A stretch of 64,000 bases of DNA. It comes from Mimachlamys varia (lineage: Eukaryota; Mollusca; Bivalvia; Pectinida; Pectinidae). Both the position numbers and the translations under genes were made by a program. Shown in pieces: positions 62,101-64,000 of this stretch (position 1 is its first letter; every line of letters starts with the position of its first letter). The notes under the pieces were generated by a model that was not told the origin of the DNA, ran no database searches, and saw only the letters and a program-made list of their open reading frames with translations. The stretch covers positions 31,674,201-31,738,200 of the forward strand of contig OX392527.1 in assembly GCA_947623455.1 (NCBI GenBank). Direction: 5' to 3'.

Positions 62101-64000
62101 TGGTAACCCTGTAACATTATATTATGGGGACAAGTTGTTACCCTGTAAAATCCCATCATGGGGACACGTGGTTACCCTGAAACATCCCATTATGGGGACA
62201 CGTGGTCACCCTGTAACATCCTATTATGGGGACACGTGGTAACCCTGTAACATCCCATTATGGGGACACGTGGTTACCCTGAAACATCCCATTATGGGGA
62301 CACGTGGTAACCCTGTAACATCCCATTATGGGAACACGTGGTTACCCTGTAACATCCCATTATGGGGAAAAGTTGTTACCCTTTAACATCCCATTATGGG
62401 GACACGTTGTTACCCTGTAACATCCAATTATGGGGACACGTGGTTACCCTGTAACATCCCATTATGGTGACACGTGGTAACCCTGTAATATCCAATTATG
62501 GGGACACGTGGTAACCCTGTAACGTCCCATTATGGGGACAAGTTGTTACCCTGTAAAATCCCATCATGGGGACACGTGGTTACCCTGAAACATCCAATTA
62601 GGGGACACGTGGTTACCCTGAAACATCCAATTATAGGGACACGTGGTAACCCTGTAACGTCACATTATGGGGACACGTGGTAACCCTGTAACATCCCATT
62701 ATGGGGACACGTGGTAACCCTGAAACATCCAATTATTGGGACACGTGGTTACCCTGTAACATCCCATTATGGCGACATGTGGTAACCCTGTAACATCCCA
62801 TTATGGGGACACGTTGTTACCCTGTAACATCCCATTATGGGGACAAGTTGTTACCCTGTATCATCCCATTATGGGGACACGTGGTTACCCTGTAACATCA
62901 CATTATGGGGACTCGTGGTTACCCTGTAACATTATATTATGTGGACACTAGGTTACCCTGTAACATCCCTTTATGGGGACACGTGGTTACCCTGTAACAT
63001 CCCATTATGGGGACTCGTGGTTACCCTGTAACATTATATTATGTGGACACTAGGTTACCCTGTAACATCCCATTATGGGGACACGTGGATAACCTGCAGC
63101 ATCCCATTATGGGGACACGTGGTTATCCTGTAACATCCAATTATGAGGACACCAGGTTACCCTATAACATCCCATTATGGGAACACGTGGTTACCCTGTA
63201 TCATCCCATTATGGGGACACGTGGTTACCCTGTAACATCCCATTATGGGAACACGTGGTTACCCTGTAACATCCCATTATGGGGACACGTAGTCACCCTG
63301 TAACATCCCATTATGGGGACACGTGGTAACCCTGTAACATCCCATTATGGGGACACGTGGTTACCCTGAAACATCCCATTATGGGGACACGTTGTAACCC
63401 TGTAACATCCCATTATGGGAACACGTGGTTACCCTGTAACATCCCATTATGGGGAAAAGTTGTTACCCTTTAACATCCCATTATGGGGACACGTTGTTAC
63501 CCTGTAACATCCAATTATGGGGACACGTGGTTACCCTGTAACATCCCATTATGGTGACACGTGGTAACCCTGTAATATCCAATTATGGGGACACGTGGTT
63601 ACCCTGTAACGTCCCATTATAGGGACAAGTTGTTACCCTGTAAAATCCCATCATGGGGACACGTGGTTACCCTGAAACATCCAATTAGGGGACACGTGGT
63701 TACCCTGAAACATCCAATTATAGGGACACGTGGTAACCCTGTAACGTCACATTATGGGGACACGTGGTAACCCTGTAACATCCCATTATGGGGACACGTG
63801 GTACCCCTGTAACGTCCCATTATGGGGACAAGTGGTAACCCTGTAACATCCCATTATGGGGACACGTGATTACCATGAAACATCCAATTATGGGGACACG
63901 TGGTTACCCTGTAACGTCCCATTATGGGGACACGTGGTAACCCTGTAACATTATATTATGGGGACAAGTTGTTACCCTGTAAAATCCCATCATGGGGACA
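56195..64000 (+). repeat. 34-bp satellite, at least 225 units, runs off the window
   Basis: The unit is built from CATTATGGGGACACGTGGTT and ACCCTGTAACATCC. Each unit carries two dyads, CCCAT/ATGGG and GTTAC/GTAAC, and a CACGTG core. Higher-order repeats are visible: blocks 1326 bp apart (39 units, for example 57191/58517) and 1834 bp apart (about 54 units, for example 60935/62769, 61173/63007 and 61751/63585). Units at 56195-56330 are much more diverged than the interior. Open frames with a 34-residue period arise because three units make 102 bp; they are not genes. Confidence 0.97.

Overview
The window reads as eukaryotic nuclear DNA from a marine invertebrate, most likely a bivalve or related mollusc. 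It is AT-rich and has no operons or bacterial-style genes. Three things point to a mollusc: a dense family of Penelope-like reverse transcriptase relics whose 3' tail layout resembles mollusc repeats, a Gypsy-type LTR element, and one exon with the N-terminal signature of a mollusc or protostome Gq-type opsin. This assignment is from memory of family features, not from a search.

Almost nothing here is conventional gene. The only host exon I can support is at 38608-38831/38843 on the minus strand: the extracellular N-terminus and first transmembrane helix of an opsin, ending at a consensus splice donor. The rest of that gene would lie at lower coordinates. I found no second exon, so much of 1-38.6 kb may be a transposon-filled intron, or the exon may be an orphan.

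Layout: 1-3.8 kb, intergenic or intronic with two minus-strand Penelope-like relics. 3.82-8.42 kb, a complete non-autonomous LTR retrotransposon with two 1386-bp LTRs that look identical, a GTAC target duplication, a tRNA-His-like primer site and a decayed aspartic protease. 8.70-10.87 kb, a 51-bp minisatellite. 11-38 kb, unique AT-rich DNA with many Penelope-like relics on both strands, a LINE 3' end, MITE candidates and small tandem arrays. 38.6-39.0 kb, the opsin exon. 39.24-42.58 kb, a 29-bp minisatellite of about 115 units just upstream of that exon. 42.6-56.2 kb, more relics, a SINE candidate and a small inserted element that can be defined by comparing two copies of its target. 56.2-64.0 kb, a 34-bp satellite that runs off the window end.

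The most interesting signal is inside both LTRs: seven short hairpins in about 300 bp, each with a 6-7 bp stem and a four-base A-rich loop. Their stems differ in sequence but keep pairing, including G-U wobbles. They lie between the TATA-like box and the poly(A) signal, so they should be in the repeated R region of the element's RNA. This looks like a conserved RNA structure array and I do not recognise it as a described element.
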